A program made the position numbers and the translations under genes. Below are positions 11,444 to 25,003 of a stretch of DNA of 64,000 nt, in pieces; within the stretch, counting starts at the first letter, position 1, and every line of letters starts with the position of its first letter. The notes beneath the pieces were generated by a model that saw nothing but the letters and a program-made list of their open reading frames with translations, ran no database searches and had not been told where the DNA came from. The stretch is from Amorphophallus konjac (Eukaryota > Streptophyta > Magnoliopsida > Alismatales > Araceae), in NCBI GenBank assembly GCA_022559845.1, contig CM040118.1, forward strand, positions 230,749,224 to 230,813,223, given 5' to 3'.

Positions 11444-12895
11444 AAATAACGACTTAGGCTAAGTCGTTTCTTAAGTAAATAACGCCTAACAGGAGGGCGT
11501 TTATCTATTTTCCTTATTTGCAGAATTTCATTATTTCAATAATTTGTCTGAAAACGCGCCCTGGGTAGGGGCGTTACTATTTAATTATTATTTTTACAGA
11601 ATACCATTTTTCAGGAATTTACAGAAACGCGCCCTCTGAAGGGGCGTTACTTTTCCAATTCACGCCCTGTGATGTGGCGTTAACATGTGGAAAATGACCT
11701 CGTCCAGGTCGTTAATTAAAGTTTATTCAGAAAATTTCAATGGCAGTAATAAATTCAGGATACAATAGAACGAATATATATATACTCATGACAAGAAAAT
11801 CAAAAGGGGTCGAAGACATCTGATCATGCATTAGAATCATGATTTCATATATAAGCAGTTGTTAATATGGTGATTAATGTTTATAAGAAATTAACGCCTG
11901 TGTACAGGGCGTCGAATTTAGATTTGACGACCTTGGCAGGGTCGTGACTTGTAAAATAGCGCCCTAGTCTGGGGCGTGTATTTCATAATCACGCCCTTGC
12001 TAAGGACGTTTCTTTCAAGAAATTAACAGAAAGTCGTTCAGAAACTATAGTAAACCAAACCATGTATATGCATGATGATTATTGTACTGTATCAATTTAG
12101 TTTGGGCTATAGTGACTTGAGAAAACCTACCTTAAGATAGTCGATTGAAGATGAACGTGATGGATTTTAACTAGAAGAAGATGCTGCTCTGTTAAATTTT
12201 CTGAAGCTTCTGTAGCAACAAAGTCACAGCAACCTAGACGAAGATGGACGACCTACAGAGGATAGAATACGAAGGTATTATGCTTCGTAATAACTTAACA
12301 GAAGATAAAGGAGGAGAATAACTTACTGGTTCTCCTAGGAAGACAGGGCTCCTTAACCTGTAGAAGAGATATAGATGAAGAACATTAGTTCTTCACATAC
12401 TACGTTCATAATGAAAGAAAGAAGAAAAATAGAAGAACTTGATGTTATTCACGTACCTGTGAAGTTTGATTGGTCAAATAGGTTTAGGGTTCGGCTATCA
12501 AGAGTCTTTATAGGATTTTGGGAAATCCTATTAGGGTTAGTGATTGTGTGGAAGTAATACTTCCTTGATAGAGTCCTTACCACCTTTTAACTCTTTCTAA
12601 TACTTATCCATTACCCTGGATAAGCTCCCGTGTCGAACGGAACTCGAATGGAATTAACGACCTAGGTCAGGGCGTCGATTCCTGAATTGACGACCTGGTT
12701 CAGGTCGTTTCTTAAGAAGCGCCTGATATGAAGGAGTTCTTTATTTTAAAACACGCCCAAGATAGGGGCGTTTCTTGGCCTTACCATTTTTGGCGTTTAG
12801 AATTTGACGACGTGTGGTGAGGGCGTCACTTCTTGAGTCACGCCTTAACTAGAGGCGTTTATAATTTAAATAGTACCTTTATCCGAGGTGTTATT
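11444..12895. repeat. Hairpin arrays in A LTR 1 (CGCCC/GGGCG and CGACC/GGTCG)
   Basis: About seventeen short imperfect inverted repeats. The first array is near 11446, 11477, 11553, 11624, 11659, 11694, 11891, 11917, 11955 and 11990. The second is near 12657, 12690, 12717, 12752, 12805, 12839 and 12873. Examples are AACGACTTAGGCTAAGTCGT and CGCGCCCTGGGTAGGGGCGT. Arms are 6-9 bp and loops 4-9 nt. The TATA box lies between the two arrays. Confidence 0.85.
12506..12514 (-). promoter_or_regulatory. TATA box of element A LTR 1
   Basis: CCTATAAAG on the minus strand, about 460 bp from the start of the LTR in element orientation. Equivalents are at 20102-20110 and 27697-27705. Confidence 0.55.
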
Positions 12896-12975
12896 TTATA
12901 TTATTTTATGTATCTAATTATTTGATTTATTTTTAAAATCTTTATTATTATTAATATTTTATCAGGGTTGCTACA

Positions 12976-12999
12976 CCCTCCCCCACTTAAAAAAAATTT
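12976..12999 (-). other. Element A copy 1 polypurine tract
   Basis: The minus strand reads TTTAAGTGGGGGAGGG directly before the 3' LTR start TGTAGCAACCC. The same tract is at 20572-20595 in copy 2. Confidence 0.85.
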
Positions 13000-13058
13000 G
13001 GTCCCCAAATTCAATTGCATATTATGTATACACGCGGAGAGTGTAGAGTATATACCTC

Positions 13059-16000
13059 TTAGAACAACTCAGGAAATCGTTTCTTCATAGATTCCTCGGT
13101 CTCCCATGTCGTTTCGTGTTCAGTATTCTTATTCTATTGCACCTTGAGCATGGGAATAACCTTATTCCTTAGAGCTCGTATTTCTCAATCTAAGATCTTC
13201 ATAGGCTTCTGTTCATAGGTGAGATCTTTCTGGATCACCAGATCTCCATGTTCAATAATATGCGAGGGATCGTGTACATACTTCTTCAACATAGATATGT
13301 GAAATACATTATGTACCTCGGACAATTGAGGAGGCAACGCGATGCGATAAGCAACCTCGCCAACTCTTTCGAGTACCTCAAATGGTCCGATGAATCTTGG
13401 CGTAAGGTTGCCCTTAACACCAAATCTTCGTATGCCACGTCTAGGCGATATTTTAAGAAATACATGATCTCCAACCTGGAATTCAAGATCTCTTCTCCTT
13501 GTATCAGCATAAGCCTTTTGTCTGGTCTGAGCAACTTGCAATCTTTCTCTGATTACTTGTATCTTCTCAGTTGTATCCCTTACCATGTCTGGACATAATA
13601 GTTGTTTCTCTCCAACTTCGTTCCAGCATAAGGGTGATCGGCAACTCCTTCCATATAAAGCTTCGAAAGGTGCCATTTGGATACTAGCTTGGTAGCTATT
13701 ATTATATGCAAATTCCACTAGTGGCAAATGTTCATGCCAGCTTCCACCAAAGTCAATGATGCAAGCTCTTAGCATATCCTCAACAACTTGATTAGCTCTC
13801 TCGGTCTGACCATCCATTTGTGGGCGAAAAGCAGTACTAAAGTTGAGCCTTGTTCCCAACGAATGTTGTAATCCCTTCCAAAAATGAGAAGTGAAACGAG
13901 GATCTCTATCAGACACGATTGAGACAGGAATTCCATGTAACCTGACTATTTCCTTGATGTATAGTGCAGCTAGTACATCAATTGACCATCGGCTTTTTAT
14001 TGGTAAGAAATGCGCCGATTTAGTCAAGCGATCAATAATAACCCATATTCCATCATGTCCTCCTTTTGATTTAGATAAACCCATGATGAAATCCATACCA
14101 ATATCCTCCCACTTTCACTTTGGAATATCTAGAGGATGTAGCTTTCCAGCAGGCTTTTGGTGTTCTGCCTTGACCTGTTGGCATGCGAGACAGCGTGATA
14201 CATAATATGCTAGTTCTCTTTTCATATTTGGCCACCAAAAGTTTCTCTTCACATCTTGGTACATCTTGGTAGATCCTAGATGAATAGTGTATCTTGATCT
14301 ATGAGCTTCATCTAAGATCTTCTTCTTTAATTCTGGGCAATCTGGTATACAAGTTCTATCTTTAAACATTAATCTTCCATCAGAAGCTAATTGGAAATCA
14401 GATTGTCCTTCTAATCTGCCCTGGATTTCCACTAATATAGGATCATCATCCTGAAGTGCTTGTATCTCAGAAAATAAATCTGACTGTATGCTTACATGAG
14501 ATAATGTGACAAATTTGGCTTCCTTGTCCAAGCTTATATTGAGCTCGGAGAATTGTTCAAGTAATCTCCATTCTTGTATCATACAATTGGCTATCATTGC
14601 TCTCGACTTTCGACTAAGGGCATCAGCAACATAATTACCCTTTCCAGGATGATATTGTATATTGAAGTCGAAGTCCTTGAGGTATTCTAGCCAGCGTCTT
14701 TATCTCATGTTTAGCTCTTTTTGTGAAAATAGATATTTGAGACTTTTGTGATCGGAGTATACAGTAAACTGCACTCTATATAAGTAGTGTCTCCATATCG
14801 TTAGGGCAAATACCACCGCGGCCAGTTCTAAGTCATGGACGGGGTAATTCTCCTCATGCTTCTTCAGTTGACGTGAAGAGTATGCTATGACCTTTCCTTG
14901 TTGCATTAGGACACATCCGAGGCCAATGCCAGAAGCATCTGTGTAGACCTCGAATTTCTCTCCTTCTATTGGTAGAGCTAACACCGGAGCTGTAGTGAGA
15001 TGATCTTTGAGAGTTTGGAAACTTCTTTCACATTCCTCACTCTATTCATATCGGATCTCCTTGCGAGTTAACCTTGTAAGGGGCACGGCGATCTTGGAGA
15101 AGTCTTTGATGAATTGCCGATAATATCCTGCAAGACCTAAGAAACTTCTGATCTCGCTTGCATTGGTTGGTTTTCCCCAGTTTCTAACAGCTTCAACCTT
15201 TGACGGATCTACTGATAATCCATCTTTTGAAATCACATGTCCTAGAAAAGCCACTTCTTCAAGCCAGAATTCACACTTGCTGAGTTTTGCATATAATTGA
15301 CTTGTCCTCAAGACTTGCAATGCAATCCTCAAATGCTTTTCATGTTCTTCCTTAGTCTTGGAATATATCAATATATCATCAATGAAGACTACTATGAATT
15401 GATCCAAGTAAGGCCTGAATATGCTATTCATTAACTGCATAAAGGCAACAGGGGCATTTGTTAGTCCAAAAGGCATAACAACAAATTCGTAATGGCCATA
15501 CCTGCTTCTGAATGCAGTCTTATGAATGTCATCATCCTTGATTCTTAACTGATGATATCCCGACCTGAGATCAATCTTGGAAAAATTTTTGGATCCTGAA
15601 ATCTGATCAAATAACTCATCGATTCTCGGCAGTGGATACTTGTTCTTGATAGTGAGATGATTCAACTGTCGATAGTCGATGCATAATCTCATGGATCCGT
15701 CCTTCTTCTTCACAAATAAGACTGGTGCTCCCCACGGGGAAGTACTTGGTCTAATAAACCCTTTTCGAATTAGTTCCATCAACTGCTCCTTCAACTCTTT
15801 GAGTTCCGCAGGGGACATTCTATAGGGTGCCTTTGAAACAAGACCAGCACCAGGGACTAAGTCAATGGTGAAGGCCACATCCCTTTGAGGGGGTAATCCC
15901 GGCAACTCTTCCGGAAACACGTCCGGGAATTCCTGCACTACTTGTATGTCTTCTAGCTTAGTTTCCTTAGCTTCTTTAATTGTGACAAAGGCAAGGAAAG

Positions 16001-17408
16001 ATGTACATCCTTTCCTGACGAGCTTGCTAGCTCGGAGAGCCGAGATAAGAGGGGAATTGCTCCGACTCTTGGGGCGAGTAAAGACTAATTCTGGAAAATC
16101 TTTTAAAGCAATTTGGCTATTGCGGCAATCAACCGTTGCCTGGTATTTGGATAACCAGTCCGCTCCTAGTATAACATCATACTCCTTTAGATCGAGGCAT
16201 ATGAGATCTATAGGTAAATTCCTACCTTGAACCATTACCTCACAGTTTTGGTAGTGATGAGTAATATCATTTTCACTTCCAAGAGGAGTAGTTAGAACTA
16301 TTTTTATCCATTCTGGTTCTAACGGTAACGGGTCGGCAAACTTCTTAGAAATAATGGAATGTGATGCACCCGTATCAAATAAGACATAAGCACTTTTGGA
16401 ACAAACTGTTAATGTACCTTCTACCAATCCACCTTCTTCTTGCTCGGTCTCCTTTATTGCATGAAGTCGAGCGTTCTTTGTCACCGGGCGTTTACCGTCT
16501 CCGGCTTGGTCATTCATTAATGGACAATCGGGAATCCGATGTTCGCGACTCCCACAACGGAGACAAGCTCCTAATTTCCTCCAGCATTCTTCTGTCTTGT
16601 GACCAGCCTTGTCACAATGCTTGCATACTGTATTAGAAGGGGTAGTTGTGATAGATAAAGGCTTGGTCTTTTTGAACTTATGGTCTTGAGAGGAAGAACC
16701 TCCATTATTGGGCCTCTTCTTGAAATTGGGTTTGAAAGAACCTGAACCCGTGACTTGTTCCTTCTTGTCTTTCCCACGGATCCTATCAGATAGTTCCGTG
16801 GCATCTTCATGTAGTTGAGCTCGACGTACTATTTCAGAATAAACTTGGATGTCCATAGGCGCCAGCTGAGTGATGTACTGGGGCCTGAGCCTATTAAGAA
16901 ACCTTTTAGCCTTCATTTTCTCCGTGCTAATCAAGTGTTTGGCATATTTGGACAATCTCGAGAACTGTGCCTCGTAATCAGCTACTGATAGGGATCGTTG
17001 CTTTAATGTAGCAAACTCAGCAGCTTTCTTCTCCTGGACTCGGTCCGAGAAATATTTAGCATTGAAGTATTCCACAAATTCTTCCCATGTTACTTGAGTA
17101 GGATCGATGGTTGCTTCAATAGACTCCCACCAACATCTAGCATCTTTCTCCAACTGGAAGGTAGCTAATAAAACCTTGTCTTGGTCCCTGCATTGCATGA
17201 CACGGAATATACGTTCAATCTCTCGGACCCAATGCTCGGCATCGTCCAGATCGGTTGATCCCATAAACTTCGGGGGATTCATGCTCTTAAAAGCTTGGTG
17301 TTGGCTTCCAGCTCGTGGAGCACCACCCTGTGCTACCTGTTGTAGCACTTGAGTCATTCCTTGAAGGGTACGCTGCATGTTGCGCCATTGAGCACGTTCG
17401 GCAGCCAT
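13059..17408 (-). pseudogene. gag-pol: Element A copy 1 gag-pol polyprotein (broken)
   Basis: One reading frame from ATG at 17406-17408 (MAAERAQW) to a stop at 13059, broken only by in-frame stops. The first 788 codons (to 15042) hold the Gag domain (about residues 55-205), two CCHC zinc knuckles (C262-C275, C282-C295), an aspartic protease (DTG at 345-347) and RT ([10 protein letters not shown] at 591-600, catalytic FIDDIL at 675-680). RNase H is in 14700-14984 ([10 protein letters not shown]), the integrase zinc finger in 14115-14597, and the integrase core plus GPF/Y region in 13185-14096 (SDRDPRF). The chromodomain is near 13059-13184 (TTWETEESM). Stops lie at 15042 (TAG), 14700 (TAA), 14115 (TGA), 13185 (TGA) and 13134 (TAG). 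The first, third and fourth are shared with copy 2. It would have made the particle and enzymes for reverse transcription and targeted integration. Confidence 0.93.
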
Positions 17409-17562
17409 TATCCTACAATTATAATAACTATATTAGTACGTGACTACATTTAGAAACCAGTACTCTATTTTTGACTTTAACCCTTGGTTCTATCCAATCT
17501 CACTGGTAAAAGGTTTATACTTATCCTTGGACTTGGGTTCTTCCTAGGAATTGAATACCTTA

Positions 17563-17575
17563 GGCTCTGATACCA
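17563..17575 (-). other. Element A copy 1 primer-binding site (initiator-Met tRNA)
   Basis: The minus strand reads TGGTATCAGAGCC, the standard complement of the 3' end of plant initiator tRNA-Met, seven bases after the 5' LTR end. Copy 2 has it at 25158-25170. Confidence 0.9.
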
Positions 17576-17582
17576 CAAAAAC

Positions 17583-20571
17583 TGTCACGCCCCGAGCGCG
17601 GAAGATACTCGGATATGCGCGACGAGTTTATATCAATCATGTCAATCAGAGTGGTCGTGTATTCGACACAAACACAGAGATGCGCAAAAGTAAAGATAAC
17701 CCAATCCTTTATTTCATTATGGATAGACTATTACAAATCCAATACTCTGTTTAATAAAAAGAAAAGTACATAGTTGACTCAAGAAAATAGGAAAAAGACT
17801 AGATGACACTTGGACAAGCTCTAGCTCTTTCACTCGGGACTTTCCCCATCCGATTGACTTCCATCGTCGTCGGACTTACCTGAAAAGTACAAAGGGACAA
17901 ACGGAATGAGCGAACGCTCAGTAGGAAATTATATCTCAAGTACTAGCAAGGGGTTTAAGTAATTACATTTTCATGAATGCAATGAAGCTATGCATGCTCG
18001 CATAAAATGACAAGATAGAGAAAATGTAATATCAAGGAATTAAGATGGATAAATCATGAACTTTCAATAAGATAACAAGACATTTGAGATATTCAAGCAA
18101 GTACATTTAACAAGTCATGTCAAGAACTTTGGCTATCATGTATCAAGCAAGTAAATTACCCTTTTTCGGGCCACGCATTTCATGTCAAGGTAAGTATGAT
18201 TTCAAGCACAAGATTTATGTGGAATGTCAAATCTAGAAAGTAAAGTACTCGGTATAATGCCAGATACCTTATCATTTTAACTCCCATGGGCACAAGTACT
18301 TTCGGGTGCTCCTCCCAGGACCAGATCGGGCCCTATATGCGCAGGCATTTATCATGTGTTTTGACATCCACTTTTGTTTACATAGCCAATAAAGAATTTC
18401 AATCATCAAGCTTGTAGACCCGTATGACAACTTTGACGGAATAGAGTCCAAAAATATGACAAGGACATAGAATGGCGCTAATGACGGTATAATCACGATA
18501 TCGATAAAACTAGGTAGAATATGGTTCCCTTAACTTGGGTACCATGACAAATCAATATGGACATTCTATATATAGAATTTAGGTCCACATGAACAGTATA
18601 TCAAAGGTAAGATACCCTCATTCTTATCATAGAATTGAGGTTTATAAGAATGACATGATATGGCATGATATCATCATTCCATTAAGAATTTCTTATGATA
18701 TACTCTTTGTATAACATAAGGGCCGGTATCCCATGTTTCTTTAGAGTGACATGGCATCAATGGTGTAATGGATTTTTAGGGTACAACCAGCTTAGTCGGC
18801 CTTGAGGGAATCCAAGGCTACGAGGAGTCTTACGGAGGTCTCTATGACTAACTCGCTAGTCCAAAGGAACGGAATGTCCAATGGAGAGCTTGTATGTCAA
18901 TGAGAGTTGAGTGTGATCGATAAAACAACGTGAAAAGTGGGACTATACTCACGGAGTGGAGAATAGTGCCGATATATATGTATATGTATAATATGAAACC
19001 ATCGGTTAACAGAATCAGGATAAAAATCATTTTTACAGAAAATAACGACTTAGGCTAAGTCGTTTCTCAAGTAAATAATGCCTAACAGGAGGGCGTTTAT
19101 CTATTTTCCTTATTTGCAGAATTTCATTATTTCAATAATTTGTCTGAAAACGCGCCCTGGGTAGGGGCGTTACTATTTAATTATTATTTTTACAGAATAC
19201 CATTTTTCAGGAATTTACAGAAACGCGCCCTCTGAAGGGGCGTTACTTTTCCAATTCACGCCCTGTGATGTGGCGTTAACATGTGGAAAATGACCTCGTC
19301 CAGGTCGTTAATTAAAGTTTATTCAAAAAATTTCAATGGCAGTAATAAATTCAGGATACAATAGAACGAATATATATATACTCATGATAAGAAAATCAAA
19401 AGGGGTCGAAGACATCTGATCATGCATTAGAATCATGATTTCATATATAAGCAGTTGTTAATATGGTGATTAATGTTTATAAGAAATTAACGCCTGTGTA
19501 CAGGGCGTCGAATTTAGATTTGACGACCTTGGCAGGGTCGTGACTTGTAAAATAGCGCCCTAGTCTGGGGCGTGTATTTCATAATCACGCCCTTGCTAAG
19601 GACATTTCTTTCAAGAAATTAACAGAAAGTCGTTCAGAAACTATAGTAAACCAAACCATGTATATGCATGATGATTATTGTACTGTATCAATTTAGTTTG
19701 GGCTACAGTGACTTGAGAAAACCTACCTTAAGATAGTCGATTGAAGATGAACGTGATGGATTTTAACTAGAAGAAGATGCTGCTCTGTTAAATTTTCTGA
19801 AGCTTCTGTAGCAACAAAGTCACAGCAACCTAGACGAAGATGGACGACCTACAGAGGATAGAATACGAAGGTATTATGCTTCGTAATAACTTAACAGAAG
19901 ATAAAGGAGGAGAATAACTTACTGGTTCTCCTAGGAAGACAGGGCTCCTTAACCTGTAGAAGAGATATAGATGAAGAACATTAGTTCTTCACATACTACG
20001 TTCATAATGAAAGAAAGAAGAAAAATAGAAGAACTTGATGTTATTCACGTACCTGTGAAGTTCGATTGGTCAAATAGGTTTAGGGTTCGGCTGTCAAGAG
20101 TCTTTATAGGATTTTGAGAAATCATATTAGGGTTAGTGATTGTGTGGAAGTAATACTTCCTTGATAGAGTCCTTACCACCTTTTAACTCTTTCTAATACT
20201 TTTCCATTACCCTGGATAAGCTCCCGTGTCGAACGGAACTCGAATGGAATTAACGACCTAGGTTAGGGCGTCGATTCCTGAATTGACGACCTGGTTCAGG
20301 TCGTTTCTTAAGAAGCGCCTGATATGAAGGAGTTCTTTATTTTAAAACACGCCCAAGATAGGGGCGTTTCTTGGCCTTACCGTTTTTGGCGTTTAGAATT
20401 TGACGCCGTGTGGTGAGGGCGTCACTTCTTGAGTCACGCCTTAACTAGAGGCGTTTATAATTTAAATAGTACCTTTATCCGAGGTGTTATTTTATATTAT
20501 TTTATGTATCTAATTATTTGATTTATTTTTAAAATCTTTATTATTATTAATATTTTATCAGGGTTGCTACA
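17583..20571 (-). mobile_element. Element A LTR 2 (middle)
   Basis: 2989 bp, same length and order of parts as LTR 1. It serves as the 5' LTR for copy 1 and the 3' LTR for copy 2. No target duplication lies at either edge, as expected for an LTR shared inside a tandem. It has private substitutions (e.g. CATAAAATGACAAG near 18001 against AAACGACAAG in LTRs 1 and 3). Confidence 0.95.
19040..20491. repeat. Hairpin arrays in A LTR 2
   Basis: Same positions as in LTR 1 shifted by 7596. Some stems differ by single changes: near 19076 the word is AATGCC instead of AACGCC, and near 19601 GGACATTT replaces GGACGTTT. Confidence 0.85.
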
Positions 20572-20654
20572 CCCTCCCCCACTTAAAAAAAATTTGGTCC
20601 CCAAATTCAATTGCATATTATGTATACACGCGGAGAGTGTAGAGTATATACCTC

Positions 20655-23600
20655 TTAGAACAACTCAGGAAATCGTTTCTTCATAGATTCCTCGGTCTCC
20701 CATGTCGCTTCGTGTTCAGTATTCTTATTCCATTGCACCTTGAGCATGGGAATAACCTTATTCCTTAGAGCTCGTATTTCTCAATCTAAGATCTTCATAG
20801 GCTTCTGTTCATAGGTGAGATCTTTCTGGATCACCAGATCTCCATGTTCAATAATATGTGAGGGATCGTGTACATACTTCTTCAACATAGATATGTGAAA
20901 TACATTATGTACCTCAGACAATTGAGGAGGCAACGCGATGCGATAAGCAACCTCGCCAACTCTTTCGAGTACCTCAAATGGTCCGATGAATCTTGGCGTA
21001 AGATTGCCCTTAACACCAAATCTTCGTATGCCACGTCTAGGCGATATTTTAAGAAATACATGATCTCCAACCTGGAATTCAAGATCTCTTCTCCTTGTAT
21101 CAGCATAAGCCTTTTGTCTGGTCTGAGCAACTTGCAATCTTTCTCTGATTACTTGTATCTTCTCAGTTGTATCCCTTACCATGTCTGGACATAATAGTTG
21201 TTTCTCTCCAACTTCGTTCCAGCATAAGGGTGATCGGCAACTCCTTCCATATAAAGCTTCGAAAGGTGCCATTTGGATACTAGCTTGGTAGCTATTATTA
21301 TATGCAAATTCCACTAGTGGCAAATGTTCATGCCAGCTTCCACCAAAGTCAATGATGCAAGCTCTTAGCATATCCTCAACAACTTGATTAGCTCTCTCGG
21401 TCTGACCATCCGTTTGTGGGTGAAAAGCAGTACTAAAGTTGAGCCTTGTTCCCAACGAATGTTGTAATCCCTTCCAAAAATGAGAAGTGAAACGGGGATC
21501 TCTATCAGACACGATTGAGACAGGAATTCCATGTAACCTGACTATTTCCTTGATGTATAGTGCAGCTAGTACATCAATTGACCATCGGCTTTTTATTGGT
21601 AAGAAATGCGCCGATTTAGTCAAGCGGTCAATAATAACCCATATTCCATCATGTCCTCCTTTTGATTTAGATAAACCCATGATGAAATCCATACCAATAT
21701 CCTCCCACTTTCACTTTGGAATATCTAGAGGATGTAGCTTTCCAGCAGGCTTTTGGTGTTCTGCCTTGACCTGTTGGCATGTGAGACAGCGTGATACATA
21801 ATCTGCTATTTCTCTTTTCATATTTGGCCTCTAAAAGTTTCTCTTCACATCTTGGTACATCTTGGTAGATCCTGGATGAATAGTGTACCTTGATCTATGA
21901 GCTTCATCTAAGATCTTCTTCTTTAATTCTGGACAATCTGGTATACAAGTTCTATCTTTAAACATTAATCTTCCATCAGAAGCTAATTGGAAATCAGATT
22001 GTCCTTCTAATCTGCCCTGGATTTCCACTAATATAGGATCATCATCCTGAAGTGCTTGTATCTCAGAAAATAAATCTGACTGTATGCTTACATGAGATAA
22101 TGTGACAAATTTGGCTTCCTTGTCCAAGCTTATATTGAGCTCGGAGAATTGTTCAAGTAATCTCCATTCTTGTATCATACAATTGGCTATCATTGCTCTC
22201 GACTTTCGACTAAGGGCATCAGCAACATAATTACCCTTTCCAGGATGATATTGTATATTGAAGTCGAAGTCCTTGAGGTATTCTAGCCAGCGTCTTTGTC
22301 TCATGTTTAGCTCTTTTTGTGAAAATAGATATTTGAGACTTTTGTGATCGGAGTATACAGTAAACTGCACTCATATAAGTAGTGTCTCCATATCTTTAGG
22401 GCAAATACCACCGCGGCCAGTTCTAAGTCATGGACGGGGTAATTCTCCTCATGCTTCTTCAGTTGACGTGAAGAGTATGCTATGACCTTTCCTTGTTGCA
22501 TTAGGACACATCCGAGGCCAATGCTAGAAGCATCTGTGTAGACCTCGAATTTCTCTCCTTCTATTGGTAGAGCTAACACCGGAGCTGTAGTTAGATGATC
22601 TTTGAGAGTTTGGAAACTTCTTTCACATTCCTCACTCTATTCATATCGGATCTCCTTGCGAGTTAACCTTGTAAGGGGCACGGCGATCTTGAAGAAGTCT
22701 TTGATGAATCGCCGATAATATCCTGCAAGACCTAAGAAACTTCTGATCTCGCTTGCATTGGTTGGTTTTCCCCAGTTTCTAACAGCTTCGACCTTTGACG
22801 GATCTACTGATAATCCATCTTTTGAAATCACATGTCCTAGAAAAGCCACTTCTTCAAGCTAGAATTCACACTTGCTGAGTTTTGCATATAATTGACTTGT
22901 CCTCAAGACTTGCAATGCAATCCTCAAATGCTTTTCATGTTCTTCCTTAGTCTTGGAATATATCAATATATCATCAATGAAGACTACTATGAATTGATCC
23001 AAGTAAGGCCTGAATATGCTATTCATTAACTGCATAAAGGCAGCAGGGGCATTTGTTAGTCCAAAAGGCATAACAACAAATTCGTAATGGCCATACCTGC
23101 TTCTGAATGCAGTCTTATGAATGTCATCATCCTTGATTCTTAACTGATGATATCCCGACCTGAGATCAATCTTGGAAAAAATTTTGGATCCTGAAATCTG
23201 ATCAAATAACTCATCGATTCTCGGCAGTGGATACTTGTTCTTGATAGTGAGATGATTCAACTGTCGATAGTCGATGCATAATCTCATGGATCCGTCCTTC
23301 TTCTTCACAAATAAGACTGGTGCTCCCCACGGGGAAGTACTTGGTCTAATAAACCCTTTTCGAATTAGTTCCATCAACTGCTCCTTCAACTCTTTGAGTT
23401 CCGCAGGGGACATTCTATAGGGTGCCTTTGAAACTGGACCAGCACCAGGGACTAAGTCAATGGTGAAGGCCACATCCCTTTGAGGGGGTAATCCCGGCAA
23501 CTCTTCCGGAAACACGTCCGGGAATTCCTGCACTACTTGTATGTCTTCTAGCTTAGTTTCCTTAGCTTCTTTAATTGTGACAAAGGCAAGGAAAGATGTA

Positions 23601-25003
23601 CATCCTTTCCTGACGAGCTTGCTAGCTCGGAGGGCCGAGATAAGAGGGGAATTGCTCCGACTCTTGGGGTGAGTAAAGACTAATTCTGGAAAATCTTTTA
23701 AAGCAATTTGGCTATTGCGGCAATCAACCGCTACCTGGTATTTGGATAACCAGTCCGCTCCTAGTATAACATCATACTCCTTTAGATCGAGGCATATGAG
23801 ATCTATAGGTAAATTCCTACCTTGAACCATTACCTCACAGTTTTGGTAGTCATGAGTAATATCATTTTCACTTCCAAGAGGAGTAGTTAGAACTATTTTT
23901 ATCCATTCTGGTTCTAACGGTAACGGGTCGGCAAACTTCTTAGAAATAATGGAATGCGATGCACCCGTATCAAATAAGACATAAGCACTTTTGGAACAAA
24001 CTGTTAATGTACCTTCTACCAATCCACCTTCTTCTTGCTCGGTCTCCTTTATTGCATGAAGTCGAGCGTTCTTTGTCACCGGGCGTTTACCGTCTCCGGC
24101 TTGGTCATTCATTAATGGACAATCGGGAATCCGATGTTCGCGACTCCTACAACGGAGACAAACTCCTAATTTCCTCCGGCATTCTTCTGTCTTGTGACCA
24201 GCCTTGTCACAATGCTTGCATACTGTATTAGAAGGGGTAGTTGTGATAGAGAAAGGCTTGGTCTTTTTGAACTTATGGTCTTGAGAGGAAGAACCTCCAT
24301 TATTGGGCCTCTTCTTGAAATTGGGTTTGAAAGAACCTGAACCCGTGACTTGTTCCTTCTTGTCTTTCCCACGGATCATATCAGATAGTTCTGTGGCATC
24401 TTCAAGTAGTTGAGCTCGACGTACTATTTCAGAATAAACTTGGATGTCCATAGGCGCCAGCTGAGTGATGTACTGGGGCCTGAGCCTATTAAGAAACCTT
24501 TTAGCCTTCATTTTCTCCGTGCTAATCAAGTGTTTGGCATATCTGGACAATCTCGAGAACTGTGCCTCGTAATCAGCTACTGATAGGGATCGTTGCTTTA
24601 ATGCAGCAAACTCAGCAGCTTTCTTCTCCTGGACTCGGTCCGAGAAATATTTAGCATTGAAGTATTCCACAAATTCTTCCCATGTTACTTGAGTAGGATC
24701 GATGGTTGCTTCAATAGACTCCCACCAACATCTAGCATCTTTCTCCAACTGGAAGGTAGCTAATAAAACCTTGTCTTGGTCCCTGCATTGCATGACACGA
24801 AATATACGTTCAATCTCCCGGACCCAATGCTCGGCATCGTCCGGATCGGTTGATCCCATAAACTTCGGGGGATTCATGCTCTTAAAAGCTTGGTGTAGGC
24901 TTCCAGCTCGTGGAGCACCACCCTGTGCTACCTGTTGTAGCACTTGAGTCATTCCTTGAAGGGTACGCTGCATGTTGCGCCATTGAGCACGTTCGGCAGC
25001 CAT
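20655..25003 (-). pseudogene. gag-pol: Element A copy 2 gag-pol polyprotein (broken)
   Basis: Nearly identical to copy 1. The first 714 codons (22859-25003) hold Gag, two zinc knuckles, protease DTG and RT with FIDDIL. A TAG at 22859 replaces a Trp codon that is intact in copy 1. Further private damage is a 1-bp deletion near 22372 in RNase H and a TAG at 21831 in the integrase zinc finger. Stops shared with copy 1 lie at 22637 (TAG), 21711 (TGA) and 20781 (TGA). The Gln codon lost in copy 1 at 14700 is intact here, and so is the chromodomain Trp codon. The copies therefore have different private lesions on a common broken background. Confidence 0.93.

Larger units (their letters stand above)
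9987..12975 (-). mobile_element. Element A LTR 1
   Basis: 2989 bp, TGTCACGCCCCGAG to GGGTTGCTACA. It holds, left to right: a splice-like TTACCTGAAAAG (about 10279-10291) with a small hairpin TGAGCGAACGCTCA (10311-10324); the GGGCACAAGTACTTTCGGGTGCTCC block (about 10693); the TTACGGAGGTC module (11185-11290); the first hairpin array (11444-12014); a minus-strand TATA box (12506-12514); and a second array (12654-12895). Confidence 0.95.

Noticed and set aside
11444..12895. CRISPR-like array or microRNA cluster
   Set aside because: Units are inverted, not identical direct repeats with equal spacers, and this is plant DNA. Stems of 6-9 bp are too short for a microRNA precursor.
13248..13598. Plus-strand frames opposite the element A integrase
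   Set aside because: Shadows of the minus-strand gag-pol; the minus frame carries the conserved motifs.
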